Positions 42,030 through 50,778 of a stretch of 64,000 nucleotides of DNA are shown one piece after another. Location: the NCBI RefSeq assembly GCF_044359855.1, contig NZ_CP132291.1, positions 682,001 through 746,000 of the forward strand, in the 5' to 3' direction. Origin of the DNA: Rummeliibacillus pycnus_A. Its GTDB lineage: Bacteria > Bacillota > Bacilli > Bacillales_A > Planococcaceae. The notes beneath the pieces were generated by a model. The model saw nothing but the letters and a program-made list of their open reading frames with translations. It ran no database searches and was not told where the DNA came from. Every line of letters starts with the position of its first letter. Within the stretch, counting starts at the first letter, position 1. The translations under genes and the position numbers were made by a program.

Positions 42030-43109
42030 TTATGCTTCTTTCGCAACAAGTGACTTCACCTTTGAACGTTTCACATTAATTGCCCATGCTACAATAATAG
42101 AGATGATTAAAGCAAATCCTAAGTAACCCATTGCTGGATATACGGCACTTACAAGCTGGATAAAGCCAACAAAACTTAAGGCAAATCCAACTGCCCCTAT
42201 TACCCATACTACCCAATTGAAATGTTTACTCCCTGCTGGCACAATACGAACTGTAAACGCATAAAGCATCCCCACCGCTGTATTGTAAATCATACCTAGT
42301 AAAGCAATCGACATCAATATACCTAGAATTGGTGATATTTTTGTTGCTAATAGAAGCATTGGCATATCTGCGCCACCAACTTGACTAATTTTTGTGAATA
42401 TTGCGACATTTATAAGCAAAATAAGAAGGCCTAAGCCTATACCACCTAGAATCCCACCACGTTTCGCTACTTTTTCATCTTTTTCAAGTCCGCCCATAAC
42501 TGTTAGCATCGATGCTCCTGCTGCAATATTATAGGATACATATAGTAGTCCTCCCAAAATCCAATTTGAAGCTCCTGAATTTTGTTGTTTTGCCAAATGA
42601 TCCATCTGAGCAGCAGTTAAATCCGTTGTGAAAATGGAATAACCTGCAATGATCACTACTAATAACATTAAGAAGGGAGTTATGGCACTGATCAACACTA
42701 TAATTTTTTGAACATTAAACATCAATGTCAAAATAGTCACAACTAACATTGCTAAACTACCATACATTGCAGGAATACCAAACTGATTTTCAAATATTGA
42801 ACCTGCACCGGCAAACATAACTACTGCTACACCAAATAGGAAGAAGGTGATAACAAAATCAACAGCAGCCCCTAAATACTTTCCGCAAATTTGGTAGACC
42901 ACTTCTTTATGGGAAGTCGCTTTTAAACGACTCCCTAAGGTTGTTAAATTCATTCCTAAAAAGGCAAATAATACAGTTGCAATCGCAGTACCTGCAATCC
43001 CCCACCAACCGAAGCTAGTGAAAAATTGCAAAATTTCTTGTCCTGACGCAAAGCCTGCACCAACAATAACACCGATAAATGCACCAGCCATTTCAATACT
43101 TTTTTTCAT
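42030..43109 (-). CDS. YkvI-like membrane transporter
   Basis: A 359-residue integral membrane protein with ten or so helices. It starts KKSIEMAGAFIGVIVGAGFA followed by SGQEILQFFTSFG, the unwound helix-1 pattern of the APC-like LeuT-fold superfamily seen in YkvI proteins. It is the last of five overlapping genes (ATGA with the racemase gene), so its cargo is probably the amino acid or N-succinyl amino acid handled by the others. This link is inferred from position. Confidence 0.85.
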   Translation of the reverse strand: MKKSIEMAGAFIGVIVGAGFASGQEILQFFTSFGWWGIAGTAIATVLFAFLGMNLTTLGSRLKATSHKEVVYQICGKYLGAAVDFVITFFLFGVAVVMFAGAGSIFENQFGIPAMYGSLAMLVVTILTLMFNVQKIIVLISAITPFLMLLVVIIAGYSIFTTDLTAAQMDHLAKQQNSGASNWILGGLLYVSYNIAAGASMLTVMGGLEKDEKVAKRGGILGGIGLGLLILLINVAIFTKISQVGGADMPMLLLATKISPILGILMSIALLGMIYNTAVGMLYAFTVRIVPAGSKHFNWVVWVIGAVGFALSFVGFIQLVSAVYPAMGYLGFALIISIIVAWAINVKRSKVKSLVAKEA

Positions 43110-44236
43110 CGAATCACCTCTTGACTTGTTAAATGATATACTTTTTTCTTTACCGTGAAGTTTTCGATTAAATCTTGATTCGGTTCATAACCAATTCCTA
43201 ATTCACTTGGTACTGTAATATAACCATTTTCTACTGTTACTTCTGGATTAATAATATCTTGATCCCAATAACGATCTGAACCTGCAGTATCACCTGGCAT
43301 GATAAAGTTTGATAATGTCGTAAGAGCTACATTATGTGCACGGCCAATGCCAGACTCTAACATACCACCACACCATACAGGTATCCCTTTTGATTCACAG
43401 TAATCATGAATTTTCTTCGATTCTGTTAAACCGCCCACGCGACCAATTTTAATATTAATAATTCCACAACTTCCTAGTTCAATAGCTTTGCGTGCATCCT
43501 CTAAAGAATGGATACTTTCATCTAAACAAATTGGTGTCTTCAATTGTTTTTGTAATGTCGCATGATCGATGATATCGTCTGAAGCAAGAGGTTGTTCAAT
43601 CATGGTTAAATTAAATTCATCCAGTTGTTTTAATAAATCTGCATCCTCTAAGCTATAAGCTGAATTGGCATCTGCCATTAAAGGTACATCAGGGAAACGC
43701 TCACGAATCGCCCGGATGACATCAACGTCCCAACCTGGTTTAATTTTTACTTTAATGCGTTTATACCCTTCATTTACATATTCATCTATTAATCCTAGCA
43801 ATTCATCAATTGAATTTTGAATACCGATACTAATACCAACTTCAATTTTCTCATTATCGCCACCAAGTGCAGAAGCTAAAGTTTGGTTTGTACGTTTGGC
43901 ATAAAGGTCCCAAACAGCTCCTTCAAGTGCCGATTTAGCCATATTATTTTTCCGAATTGATGCAAATAATTCATTGATCTCATCCGGATGCTCAATGTCT
44001 TTTCCTTTTACAAGTGGAATAAGGAAGTCTTCTAGCATAATCCAATTTGTTTTATATGTTTCTTCGTTGTACCAAGGGGCGTCGAATGCTACTGATTCTC
44101 CCCATCCTTTATTCCCACATTCATCGGTTATTTCTAATAGAAGAAACTCTTTATTATAGAATGTACCGAAGCTTGTTGAAAAAGGTGCTTTCATTTTCAT
44201 TTTCATTTGACGAATTGTAATTTCTTGAATTTTCAT
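43106..44236 (-). CDS. N-succinylamino acid racemase / o-succinylbenzoate synthase family
   Basis: A 376-residue enolase-superfamily enzyme of the MenC/NSAR group. The first catalytic lysine is in KRIKVKIKPGWD, the metal ligands are in PLMADANSAY, MIEQPLASDD and ICLDESIHSLEDA, and the second lysine is in GIINIKIGRVGGLTES. Enzymes of this group make o-succinylbenzoate in menaquinone synthesis or racemise N-succinylamino acids. Here a GNAT and an M20 deacylase sit in the same operon and no men genes do, so the racemase role is far more likely. Confidence 0.9.
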   Translation of the reverse strand: MKIQEITIRQMKMKMKAPFSTSFGTFYNKEFLLLEITDECGNKGWGESVAFDAPWYNEETYKTNWIMLEDFLIPLVKGKDIEHPDEINELFASIRKNNMAKSALEGAVWDLYAKRTNQTLASALGGDNEKIEVGISIGIQNSIDELLGLIDEYVNEGYKRIKVKIKPGWDVDVIRAIRERFPDVPLMADANSAYSLEDADLLKQLDEFNLTMIEQPLASDDIIDHATLQKQLKTPICLDESIHSLEDARKAIELGSCGIINIKIGRVGGLTESKKIHDYCESKGIPVWCGGMLESGIGRAHNVALTTLSNFIMPGDTAGSDRYWDQDIINPEVTVENGYITVPSELGIGYEPNQDLIENFTVKKKVYHLTSQEVIR

Positions 44237-44250
44237 TTATAAAATCCTCC

Positions 44251-45072
44251 CTATTGTGGAATGTTGACTGTATTCTTTTTCACAACTAAATAGTGATGAA
44301 CCGGTTCATCATTTGATTTGACTAACTCGATTGCTACATAGCCTGCTTGGAATAATGCTTTAAACATTTGACGTGTTTTCAAACGCCATTCGATTGCTAA
44401 ATTCAAGTCATGCTCTTTCAATGAAGTAATGTCTGCTGGTACAGGTACTAGATAAGCTACATCTTTCAAAACAGTTAAGCCTTCGGAATCAAAATCTTCA
44501 CAGTTTGGTAAATGTTGATCATTGTATAACCATGCTGCTAGCTCTTTTGGGTTGTCGTATCCCTTTTTTACAAATTGATTGACATAATCACTTGTAATCC
44601 ACCAATCGATTTGGAACCGATCAGAAGGGAGACCACCATTCAGACCGTCTTCCATTTTGCCATAGCAATCTTCTATATATGTGTCACAGACACCATGTAA
44701 TTTTGTTAAGTTCAAATAGGCATTTCGTGTTTGCAAAGGATCATATGTCCAAGTCATTCTTTCGTAACCAATTGTGGTAGCAAGTTGTTTTTGTTGTCGT
44801 TTCAGCTCTTCACCAACACCACCTTCACGGTATTCCGGTAAAATACCAAGCATATGAGAGCAAAGCGAAACTTGGCCATTTTCAAATCCTGCAAAGCCAT
44901 AGCAAAAGCCGACTATTTTGTCACCATCAAAAGCACCTATGACGGTACCACCATGTTTCACTGCTGTTAGTGTTTGATGAGTTGGAATCGGAGATGTACC
45001 CCAAACGACTTGTTCTACTTTTTGGACTAGATCCATCTCATCATTTGTCTTTAATACTTTATACGTTATCAT
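44251..45072 (-). CDS. GNAT acyltransferase, predicted D-amino acid N-succinyltransferase
   Basis: A 273-residue protein with an N-terminal GNAT domain (AFDGDKIVGFCYGFAGFENG, then LGILPEYREGGVGEELKRQQ with the acyl-CoA loop) and a long C-terminal extension. Proteins of this type are encoded next to N-succinylamino acid racemases in Geobacillus and relatives, where the partner transfers succinyl from succinyl-CoA to D-amino acids. It overlaps the deacylase by 14 bp and lies 14 bp before the racemase gene. The acyl donor is inferred from context. Confidence 0.82.
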   Translation of the reverse strand: MITYKVLKTNDEMDLVQKVEQVVWGTSPIPTHQTLTAVKHGGTVIGAFDGDKIVGFCYGFAGFENGQVSLCSHMLGILPEYREGGVGEELKRQQKQLATTIGYERMTWTYDPLQTRNAYLNLTKLHGVCDTYIEDCYGKMEDGLNGGLPSDRFQIDWWITSDYVNQFVKKGYDNPKELAAWLYNDQHLPNCEDFDSEGLTVLKDVAYLVPVPADITSLKEHDLNLAIEWRLKTRQMFKALFQAGYVAIELVKSNDEPVHHYLVVKKNTVNIPQ

Positions 45073-46210
45073 TACATGTCACTTCTTTCTTTGCATACGC
45101 CACTGCATTTAGTACAGTTCGTGTTAAAATTTCAACTCCTGTAATTAATGCTTCTCTATTAAATGTCATTTTCGGATGGTGTAAACCTGGTTGCAATCCA
45201 CATCCTAATCCAAGCATAGTTGCTTTAATATTCGGACATTTTAAAGTGTAAAAATGAAAATCCTCTCCTCCAGGTGTTACAATGGGAGGTTTCGTATTTG
45301 CTTCACCAACTGTATCTACAATGGCTTGACGCATAAGTTGCATTGCATCTTCATCAACCTCAGCGGCAGCAATGTTGGCTTCAATTTGATAGTCTATTTC
45401 AATATTATATTGTGATTCAACACCGCGGATGGCATTTTGAAACGCATTCATCAAAGCATTAATTCCTTCATTCTTTTGAGAACGCACATCTATAGAAAAT
45501 TCCGCTTTCCCTGGAATAACATTTGCTGCAGAACCTGCTTGGAACTTCGTTAATTTAATTGAAGATGGAATCAACGGATCAATATGAATACTTTGTAAAG
45601 CATTCACTAATGATGCTCCAATTTCTATAGCATTTTTTCCAAGATGGGGACGGGCACCATGCGCTTCCCTACCATAAATTGTTCCTGTTATTAATCTTGC
45701 TGCTCCATGGTAGATTGCTGGACTAAATGTACCATCTTGTAATTCTTGAATAGGTCGAACATGAACACCAAATAAATAATCTATATCGTCGACTAATCCT
45801 TGTTCTATGAAATGTAACGCTCCTTGACCTTTTTCTTCTGCTGGCTGGAATAATACACGAATCATAGCATCTTCTGGGGTATATAATTTTTGCAGTAATA
45901 GTAAAGTGCCAATAGCCATTGTCATATGGCCATCGTGTCCACATGAATGATTTGCTTGAAATTTGCCATCAACTTCTTGCCATAAAGCATCAATATCTGT
46001 TCGAAGGCCAATCACGGGTTTACCTGATCCTATTTCTACGTATAACCCTGTAGATTCTACTAACAAATGCGGTTCAAAACCGTATGATTCTAATAATCGC
46101 TGTAAATAAGCTGTCGTGTTATATTCATGCCAACTAATTTCAGGGTGGTTATGTAAATACGAAAAAACCTCCTTTAGCTTAGGAGTAATCTCCTCTAATA
46201 GTTGTTTCAT
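45059..46210 (-). CDS. M20 amidohydrolase, predicted N-succinyl-L-amino acid desuccinylase
   Basis: A 383-residue M20D peptidase-like enzyme. HNHPEISWHEYNT, NHSCGHDGHMTMAIG, LFQPAEEKGQGALHFIEQG, the histidine in GREAHGARPHLGKNA and VTPGGEDFHFYTL give the two-metal site and dimer histidine. It removes an acyl group from an amino acid. In this operon it would cleave the N-succinyl group from the L form after racemisation, which makes the conversion one-way. Its start overlaps the regulator's stop by 4 bp. Confidence 0.9.
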   Translation of the reverse strand: MKQLLEEITPKLKEVFSYLHNHPEISWHEYNTTAYLQRLLESYGFEPHLLVESTGLYVEIGSGKPVIGLRTDIDALWQEVDGKFQANHSCGHDGHMTMAIGTLLLLQKLYTPEDAMIRVLFQPAEEKGQGALHFIEQGLVDDIDYLFGVHVRPIQELQDGTFSPAIYHGAARLITGTIYGREAHGARPHLGKNAIEIGASLVNALQSIHIDPLIPSSIKLTKFQAGSAANVIPGKAEFSIDVRSQKNEGINALMNAFQNAIRGVESQYNIEIDYQIEANIAAAEVDEDAMQLMRQAIVDTVGEANTKPPIVTPGGEDFHFYTLKCPNIKATMLGLGCGLQPGLHHPKMTFNREALITGVEILTRTVLNAVAYAKKEVTCNDNV

Positions 46211-47064
46211 TCCAAATCATCTCCATCTAAAAATAAAAAGCTACTGTCAACGCTATCGTACTGTGCTTTATAAGCATCGTATTGTTCTGGCGCTTGTACA
46301 GTCATTCCAGAAACTAGTGTATTCAAAAACGAAATTACGGTAGGCATTAAATCAATCGTCGATGTTTCCGCTGTTGCAAGAGGAAAATAATAATCAGAAT
46401 ATCGATAAATCGGAGCAATCTGTGCATCTGAAATCCCTATAATCGTTACACCTTTTTTCTTGATCATTCGTGTTAAATCAATTGTTTCCTTGTAATAACG
46501 GTGGAACGATAAAACAACTAACACTTCCCCTTCTTGCATATGACTGAGAAGTTGAATTATGTCCTGAGACTGTGGTTCAATCATATGAATATTTGAACGT
46601 AGTATGTTTAAAGTAAATCCAAGCCACTGTGCTGCTGCAAACGAGGAACGTAAACCGAGTACATATATTTTCTTTGCTTCATGTAAACAATGACAACTCA
46701 TTTGAAAATCTTCTAGGTTTAACCTTTCAGATACAGCTTGAATTTTATTTGCATCATTTTTCATTACCTTTTCATGAAAAATATCATCTGCTTCTATTTC
46801 AGCTTTCGAAGCTAAATAATTACCTAGAGAACTTTTCTTATGAATTAATGAATTTCGAATATTCAATTGTAATTCGCTATATCCTGACATTTCGATTGCA
46901 TAGCAAAAACGAATAACTGTAGTTTCACTCACGCCAACTAACTCGCCAATTTCTTGTGCAGATTTTAAAGCTACATCATGTGGAAATTCTAAGATGTAAC
47001 TTGCTACCTTTTTTTGCCCTTTCGATAGCTCCTGAAAATGTTCTTGTATTTTTTTTTGATACAA
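46207..47064 (-). CDS. RpiR/MurR-family regulator with SIS domain
   Basis: A 285-residue regulator. The N-terminal helix-turn-helix is YILEFPHDVALKSAQEIGEL with VSETTVIRFCYAIEMSGYSE, and the SIS domain spans about residues 115-255 (KIYVLGLRSSFAAAQWLGF, VLVVLSFHRYYKETIDLTRM). SIS domains usually bind phosphosugars, but RpiR proteins next to amino acid enzymes are known. It starts at TTG with AGGGAG 8 bp upstream and is the first gene of the operon, so it probably controls the whole of it, including itself. Confidence 0.9.
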   Translation of the reverse strand: MYQKKIQEHFQELSKGQKKVASYILEFPHDVALKSAQEIGELVGVSETTVIRFCYAIEMSGYSELQLNIRNSLIHKKSSLGNYLASKAEIEADDIFHEKVMKNDANKIQAVSERLNLEDFQMSCHCLHEAKKIYVLGLRSSFAAAQWLGFTLNILRSNIHMIEPQSQDIIQLLSHMQEGEVLVVLSFHRYYKETIDLTRMIKKKGVTIIGISDAQIAPIYRYSDYYFPLATAETSTIDLMPTVISFLNTLVSGMTVQAPEQYDAYKAQYDSVDSSFLFLDGDDLE

Positions 47065-47370
47065 TATCTTATCTCCCTAATGCAGTGTATGCTGTATATT
47101 TTTAATCATGTGAAGTATAAGCTTCATTTTTGATGTATTTAACAATACCACTTTTATATTTTAAATTCAACAACTTTTCAGAATATTTTATTTTCTTATG
47201 TAAATAGATTTGTGGAAATAATAGTGTTTAGATATTTAGGAACTTCAAAAATAATAAAATCCGGTATACAACAATAGTTTTTTAGTATAATATTATTATG
47301 AGGAAAGCTTTTATTTAAATATAATTACTTATTTAGAAAGCTTTTAATATATTACAAAAGGAGATTATTT

Positions 47371-48045
47371 GTGAAAATTTCTGAAATTAAGAGGCAATCT
47401 TTACAATCTTTAAAAGGAAATTGGGGACTAGTTGTATTACTTTCTTTCATCATGTTTATCATGTATTTTATTTTCCCAAACATTGTCAACATTATTTTAA
47501 GTGGTGGGTATAATGAATGGCATAACCAAGAAGATACAACAACTACACAAGATATTGTAGATATTTTCATTACTATACTACAAATTCCTCTTTCAATTGG
47601 AGTATGTTGGTTCTATCTATCCTTAGTTCGCGATGACAATCCAAAGATTTCTAGTGTATTTTCAATCTATTCTAATGGTAAAACTTCAATAAAAGTAATT
47701 GGAGCAAGTATATTACAAGGTATTTTCGTATTTTTATGGTCATTGTTATTAATTATTCCAGGAATAATAAAAAGCATATCTTACTCACAAACATTTTACA
47801 TTTTACGTGATCACCCTGAATATACAATTCTTGAAGCCATATCAGAGAGTAGAAGAAAAATGGTCGGGTATAAATGGAAATACTTTTTACTAGGACTTAG
47901 TTTTATTGGTTGGGGTATTCTATGTTTGTTTACTTTAGGAATAGGCTTATTATGGCTAACTCCTTATATTTCAACATCAATGGCTACGTTCTATAAACAA
48001 GTAATCAATAGCCAGGACGCCGATACAAGTGAAGTAAATCAATAA
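47371..48045 (+). CDS. DUF975 family membrane protein, second copy
   Basis: A 224-residue integral membrane protein, very close to the one at 29575-30252: KISEIKRQSLQSLKGNWGLV, LLIIPGIIKSISYSQTFYIL and LEAISESRRKMVGYKWKYF all recur with few changes, and the DNA is also highly alike over long stretches. The main difference is an insertion with EWHNQEDTTTTQD after the first helix. AAAAGGAGATTATTT precedes a GTG start. It has its own terminator. Function unknown. Confidence 0.85.
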   Translation: MKISEIKRQSLQSLKGNWGLVVLLSFIMFIMYFIFPNIVNIILSGGYNEWHNQEDTTTTQDIVDIFITILQIPLSIGVCWFYLSLVRDDNPKISSVFSIYSNGKTSIKVIGASILQGIFVFLWSLLLIIPGIIKSISYSQTFYILRDHPEYTILEAISESRRKMVGYKWKYFLLGLSFIGWGILCLFTLGIGLLWLTPYISTSMATFYKQVINSQDADTSEVNQ

Positions 48046-48050
48046 ATATA

Positions 48051-48093
48051 AAATCATGTTTTGAACATTTCTTTCAAAACATGATTTTTTTGA
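48051..48093 (+). terminator. Terminator of the second DUF975 gene
   Basis: AATCATGTTTTG pairs with CAAAACATGATT around an 11-base loop and is followed by seven T, a few bases after the stop codon. Confidence 0.92.
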
Positions 48094-48142
48094 TTTGTCA
48101 TCATATCAAGGTTCATGTCGTTGAGATTCGGTTAACTGAACA

Positions 48143-48176
48143 AAAAAACTGACAAACTTATTGTTTGTCAGTTTTC
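48143..48176 (-). terminator. Orphan terminator downstream of the decayed glycosylase copy
   Basis: AAACTGACAAAC pairs perfectly with GTTTGTCAGTTT around five bases; on the minus strand it is followed by TTTTTTTG. It faces the remnant at 48289 and probably ended that gene's transcript. Confidence 0.75.
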
Positions 48177-48288
48177 GCTTTCCAATAATATTAAAATTAG
48201 TCTTTCCGTTACCAAGCACCTCATAAAATTAACACATTGCATTAATTGTTCTACTAATGGATGATATCTGCCTAAATTTTGTTCAATG

Positions 48289-48360
48289 TTATAAATACTT
48301 CTCCATTAAACGCCATTCCTCTACTTTTTCATCAAATGATTTAATGTTCGTGTATTTTAT
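48289..48360 (-). pseudogene. Remnant of a second DNA-deoxyinosine glycosylase gene (3' end only)
   Basis: The minus strand reads TNIKSFDEKVEEWRLMEKYL and a stop, nearly the same as the last residues of the gene at 49222 (NIKSFDEKVEEWSVMKRYL). DNA match is visible over about 50 bp (for instance TTTTCATCAAATGATTTAAT). Nothing recognisable lies upstream of it. It is the tail of a duplicated gene; the membrane-protein gene at 48477 lies between the two copies. Confidence 0.72.
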
Positions 48361-48476
48361 AAAATCTTTGAAATATGAAATTGATTCTTTAGATAAATAT
48401 TATTATATTTTTTGAAACTAATTGGAATTTTTTACGTATATACAGGTAATACATAACGAAGGGATGAACAGATTTA

Positions 48477-49064
48477 ATGTTATCTGAAATAAAAGATGCT
48501 TTCCTTTTCTTATTGGACATCTATAGAGGACATTTGCCTCAATCTGATTTATATTTACTTGGCTTGATCATGGTTATTATGCCTCTTGCTGAATCTATAC
48601 AAGAAATAAGAAAGAAATCAATTGGAAGTAAAAAGTGGGCTATTATCTATTTAAAATGGATTCCTATCTCATTTTTAGTAATTTCCATTTATTTATCTGG
48701 TTTTTATTTTATTACAAATATAATTAATAATTTCATTTCTATACCTGAAGCTCTTCATCAAGCACAAAGTTTACGATCAATTGCAATTATGTCTCTAACG
48801 ATGGCGAGCATTGCTTCTTTAATTGTTGCTATTTGGAAGTTAAACGCTTTCTTTGTATCTAAAAAAGTCTTATTTACTTTTATAATTAATACATTGCTTA
48901 TAGTTATCGGTATGTACCTAATCAATATAATTTGGTATGAAGTGATTCATCTACCATTATGGTGTTATGGATTAATTGGAGTAATTAATACTGCTATGTT
49001 TTCCTTTATATTATTGGATGAGAAAGAAGAGTTGGCGCAAACTCAAAATAATGTAATAAGATAA
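48477..49064 (+). CDS. Multipass membrane protein
   Basis: A 195-residue protein with five hydrophobic segments (for example LYLLGLIMVIMPLAESI, IPISFLVISIYLSGFYFI and VLFTFIINTLLIVIGMYLI). GAAGGGATG precedes the ATG by about 8 bp. It has its own strong terminator. No motif or family is recognised. It lies between a decayed and an intact copy of a glycosylase gene, so it may have come in with the rearrangement. Confidence 0.68.
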   Translation: MLSEIKDAFLFLLDIYRGHLPQSDLYLLGLIMVIMPLAESIQEIRKKSIGSKKWAIIYLKWIPISFLVISIYLSGFYFITNIINNFISIPEALHQAQSLRSIAIMSLTMASIASLIVAIWKLNAFFVSKKVLFTFIINTLLIVIGMYLINIIWYEVIHLPLWCYGLIGVINTAMFSFILLDEKEELAQTQNNVIR

Positions 49065-49100
49065 TTCACACCTAAAAAATTGAATTTGTCAGCACATACG

Positions 49101-49134
49101 AAAAGCCGAGCAAACTGCAGCTCGGCTTTTTTTT
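49101..49134. terminator. Strong terminator, bidirectional
   Basis: AAAAGCCGAGC pairs with GCTCGGCTTTT around AAACTGCA; eight T follow on the + strand. It lies between the membrane-protein gene and the convergent glycosylase gene. Confidence 0.92.
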
Positions 49135-49221
49135 GTATATATTAAATTTCAGAAATGTTTGCAGTTACTGTTTTAAATTCGCTTCTGGCAAAACCATTCA
49201 TGAAAAGATCATTTATCTTCC

Positions 49222-49728
49222 TTATAAATATCTCTTCATCACACTCCATTCCTCTACCTTTTCATCAAATGATTTAATATTCTTTCCTGGTATTGGACTT
49301 GTTGATGGCATTTTTGCATAATCTATTTTTTGTAATAGTTGAAGACCCATATATTTTTTGAACACAGAATAGGCTTTCCCACCATTAAACAAGAGCAAGC
49401 GAATATTGGGAAATGTTATAAAAAGTTGCTTAAAATTATTCGGTACAATGTTACGGATATTAGAATCTAAACTTCCTTGGCGTTCACAAGATTGAATCGT
49501 ATCCCATAGACCGATATGATGTTTCTTTAGTAATTCCATTCGTTTTGTATAGTCATCAGGCACTTCCACTTGTAAAATTTCTCCAATTATTGACCAAAAA
49601 TGATTGCGTGGATTGCCGTAATACTGTTGTTTATCAAGTGAAAGTTTACTTGGCATAGAACCCAAAATAAGTACATATGTCGATTCATTTACAATCGGAG
49701 GTAATATATTTTGAATATTGTCATTCAT
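49222..49728 (-). CDS. DNA-deoxyinosine glycosylase (uracil-DNA glycosylase superfamily)
   Basis: A 168-residue UDG-fold enzyme. LILGSMPSKLSLDKQQYYGN with PRNHFWSIIGEIL is the first active-site stretch, and IRLLLFNGGKAYSVF and KMPSTSPIPG hold the second; they fit the HDG (family 6) group that removes hypoxanthine from DNA. The frame opens at GTG 49737 directly after the previous stop, but AGGTG is spaced for the ATG at 49728. It follows a VOC protein gene on the same message. The C-terminal part exists again as a remnant at 48289. Confidence 0.85.
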   Translation of the reverse strand: MNDNIQNILPPIVNESTYVLILGSMPSKLSLDKQQYYGNPRNHFWSIIGEILQVEVPDDYTKRMELLKKHHIGLWDTIQSCERQGSLDSNIRNIVPNNFKQLFITFPNIRLLLFNGGKAYSVFKKYMGLQLLQKIDYAKMPSTSPIPGKNIKSFDEKVEEWSVMKRYL

Positions 49729-49737
49729 CTCAATCAC

Positions 49738-50142
49738 CTACAATCCCTTTTGATCACGTAATTCAACAATTGTTCCTTCCGGTGCTTGTACTTTGCATAA
49801 ACTACCACTTTCAACAAAATAAATATCTTCACCATTTTTCTGTTGAAATGAAACCCCTAATTCGCGTAAACGTTTGACTTCCCCTTCTAAATCATCGACC
49901 CATAAACAAAAGTGAACAATTCCCTCTTGATGCTTATCATACGTTTTTAGCACTTCATGTTTTTTTGCAGTTTGTAGCTCAATATAGAAATCCCCTAGTT
50001 GCAACCATGAATTATAAGCCCGATCGTGAAAATCCTTTGTTTCTTGAGCTAATGTGAAGCCTAATGCTTTCGTATAAAATTCGATTGATTTCTTGTAATG
50101 ATTTGTTTGAATACAAATATGATGAATACATCGTTTCGTCAT
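49738..50142 (-). CDS. VOC-family (glyoxalase-like) protein
   Basis: A 134-residue single vicinal-oxygen-chelate protein. IHHICIQTNHYKKSIEFYTK begins the first βαβββ unit and EGIVHFCLWVDDLEGEVKRL the second; histidine and glutamate ligands (HHIC, ELQTA, VHFCL, VELRD) would bind a metal. It is typical of lyases, thiol transferases or dioxygenases of small compounds. GGAGGTTAATATC fixes the ATG at 50142, five codons into the frame. The glycosylase gene follows within 10 bp. Confidence 0.85.
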   Translation of the reverse strand: MTKRCIHHICIQTNHYKKSIEFYTKALGFTLAQETKDFHDRAYNSWLQLGDFYIELQTAKKHEVLKTYDKHQEGIVHFCLWVDDLEGEVKRLRELGVSFQQKNGEDIYFVESGSLCKVQAPEGTIVELRDQKGL

Positions 50143-50182
50143 GATATTAACCTCCATTTTCTATTGCCTAGTTTTACCTAAA

Positions 50183-50220
50183 AAAATTCCACATACTAAT
50201 ATGCTTAGTATGTGGATCTA
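50183..50220 (-). terminator. Terminator of the 50229-50609 gene
   Basis: CCACATACTAA pairs perfectly with TTAGTATGTGG around GCATA on the minus strand, followed by seven T. It begins 9 bp past the stop codon. Confidence 0.92.
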
Positions 50221-50228
50221 AATTCTAA

Positions 50229-50609
50229 TTAGAATTTTTTTGCATTTAATTCTCGATCAGGGAAACCGAGCGCATTGACCATCACATTATATGTAGTGAA
50301 TACTTCTTCATAAGCTACTTCTGCACGTTTGATGTCTACGACAGCATCAAGCTCTGTACGTACTATGGTAAAGTCTTCTCTAAATAACTCTAATTGTTTT
50401 TGGAAAGCAGTAACTTCTGCTGATTCTTGAATTTCAGGATCCATAAATGTATATACATCAAATGAATGTTGATTTGCACAAAATCTTTCATATATATCAA
50501 AACGTGCTTTGCCTTTTTTCTTAAGACTGCGTTTTAATTCTTTCAAGCTTGTTAGCACATTCTCAGCTTGTTGTACTAACAATTCTACTGTTGTATTTGT
50601 TGAATCCAT
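50229..50609 (-). CDS. Hypothetical helical protein
   Basis: A 126-residue soluble protein, almost all helix by composition: TVELLVQQAENVLTSLKELK, then SAEVTAFQKQLELFREDF and ELDAVVDIKRAEVAYEEVFT. The basic stretch RSLKKKGKARFDIYERF could touch nucleic acid or phospholipid. AAAGGTCG precedes the ATG at 50609; an open frame extends further up without a ribosome site. It is a one-gene unit. I do not recognise the family. Confidence 0.62.
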   Translation of the reverse strand: MDSTNTTVELLVQQAENVLTSLKELKRSLKKKGKARFDIYERFCANQHSFDVYTFMDPEIQESAEVTAFQKQLELFREDFTIVRTELDAVVDIKRAEVAYEEVFTTYNVMVNALGFPDRELNAKKF

Positions 50610-50778
50610 TGATATTACGACCTTTCTAAAATAGATGCCATGTAAAGTAAAAAAATATATAATTACTCTATCTATAATAATAGCACAGTAATAATAGTAA
50701 AACATTGTTGATGCTTTACCTACTTGTACTAAATTGAATAAGGACGCGGTTAAAAAAGAGGAAAAGTGAGGGATTAAA

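Noticed and set aside
43106..44236. menC of menaquinone synthesis
   Set aside because: The family includes MenC, but the operon has a GNAT, an M20 deacylase and an amino-acid-type transporter and no other men gene.
46629..46916. 95-codon + strand frame inside the RpiR gene
   Set aside because: Antisense shadow of a clear regulator gene with no start signals.
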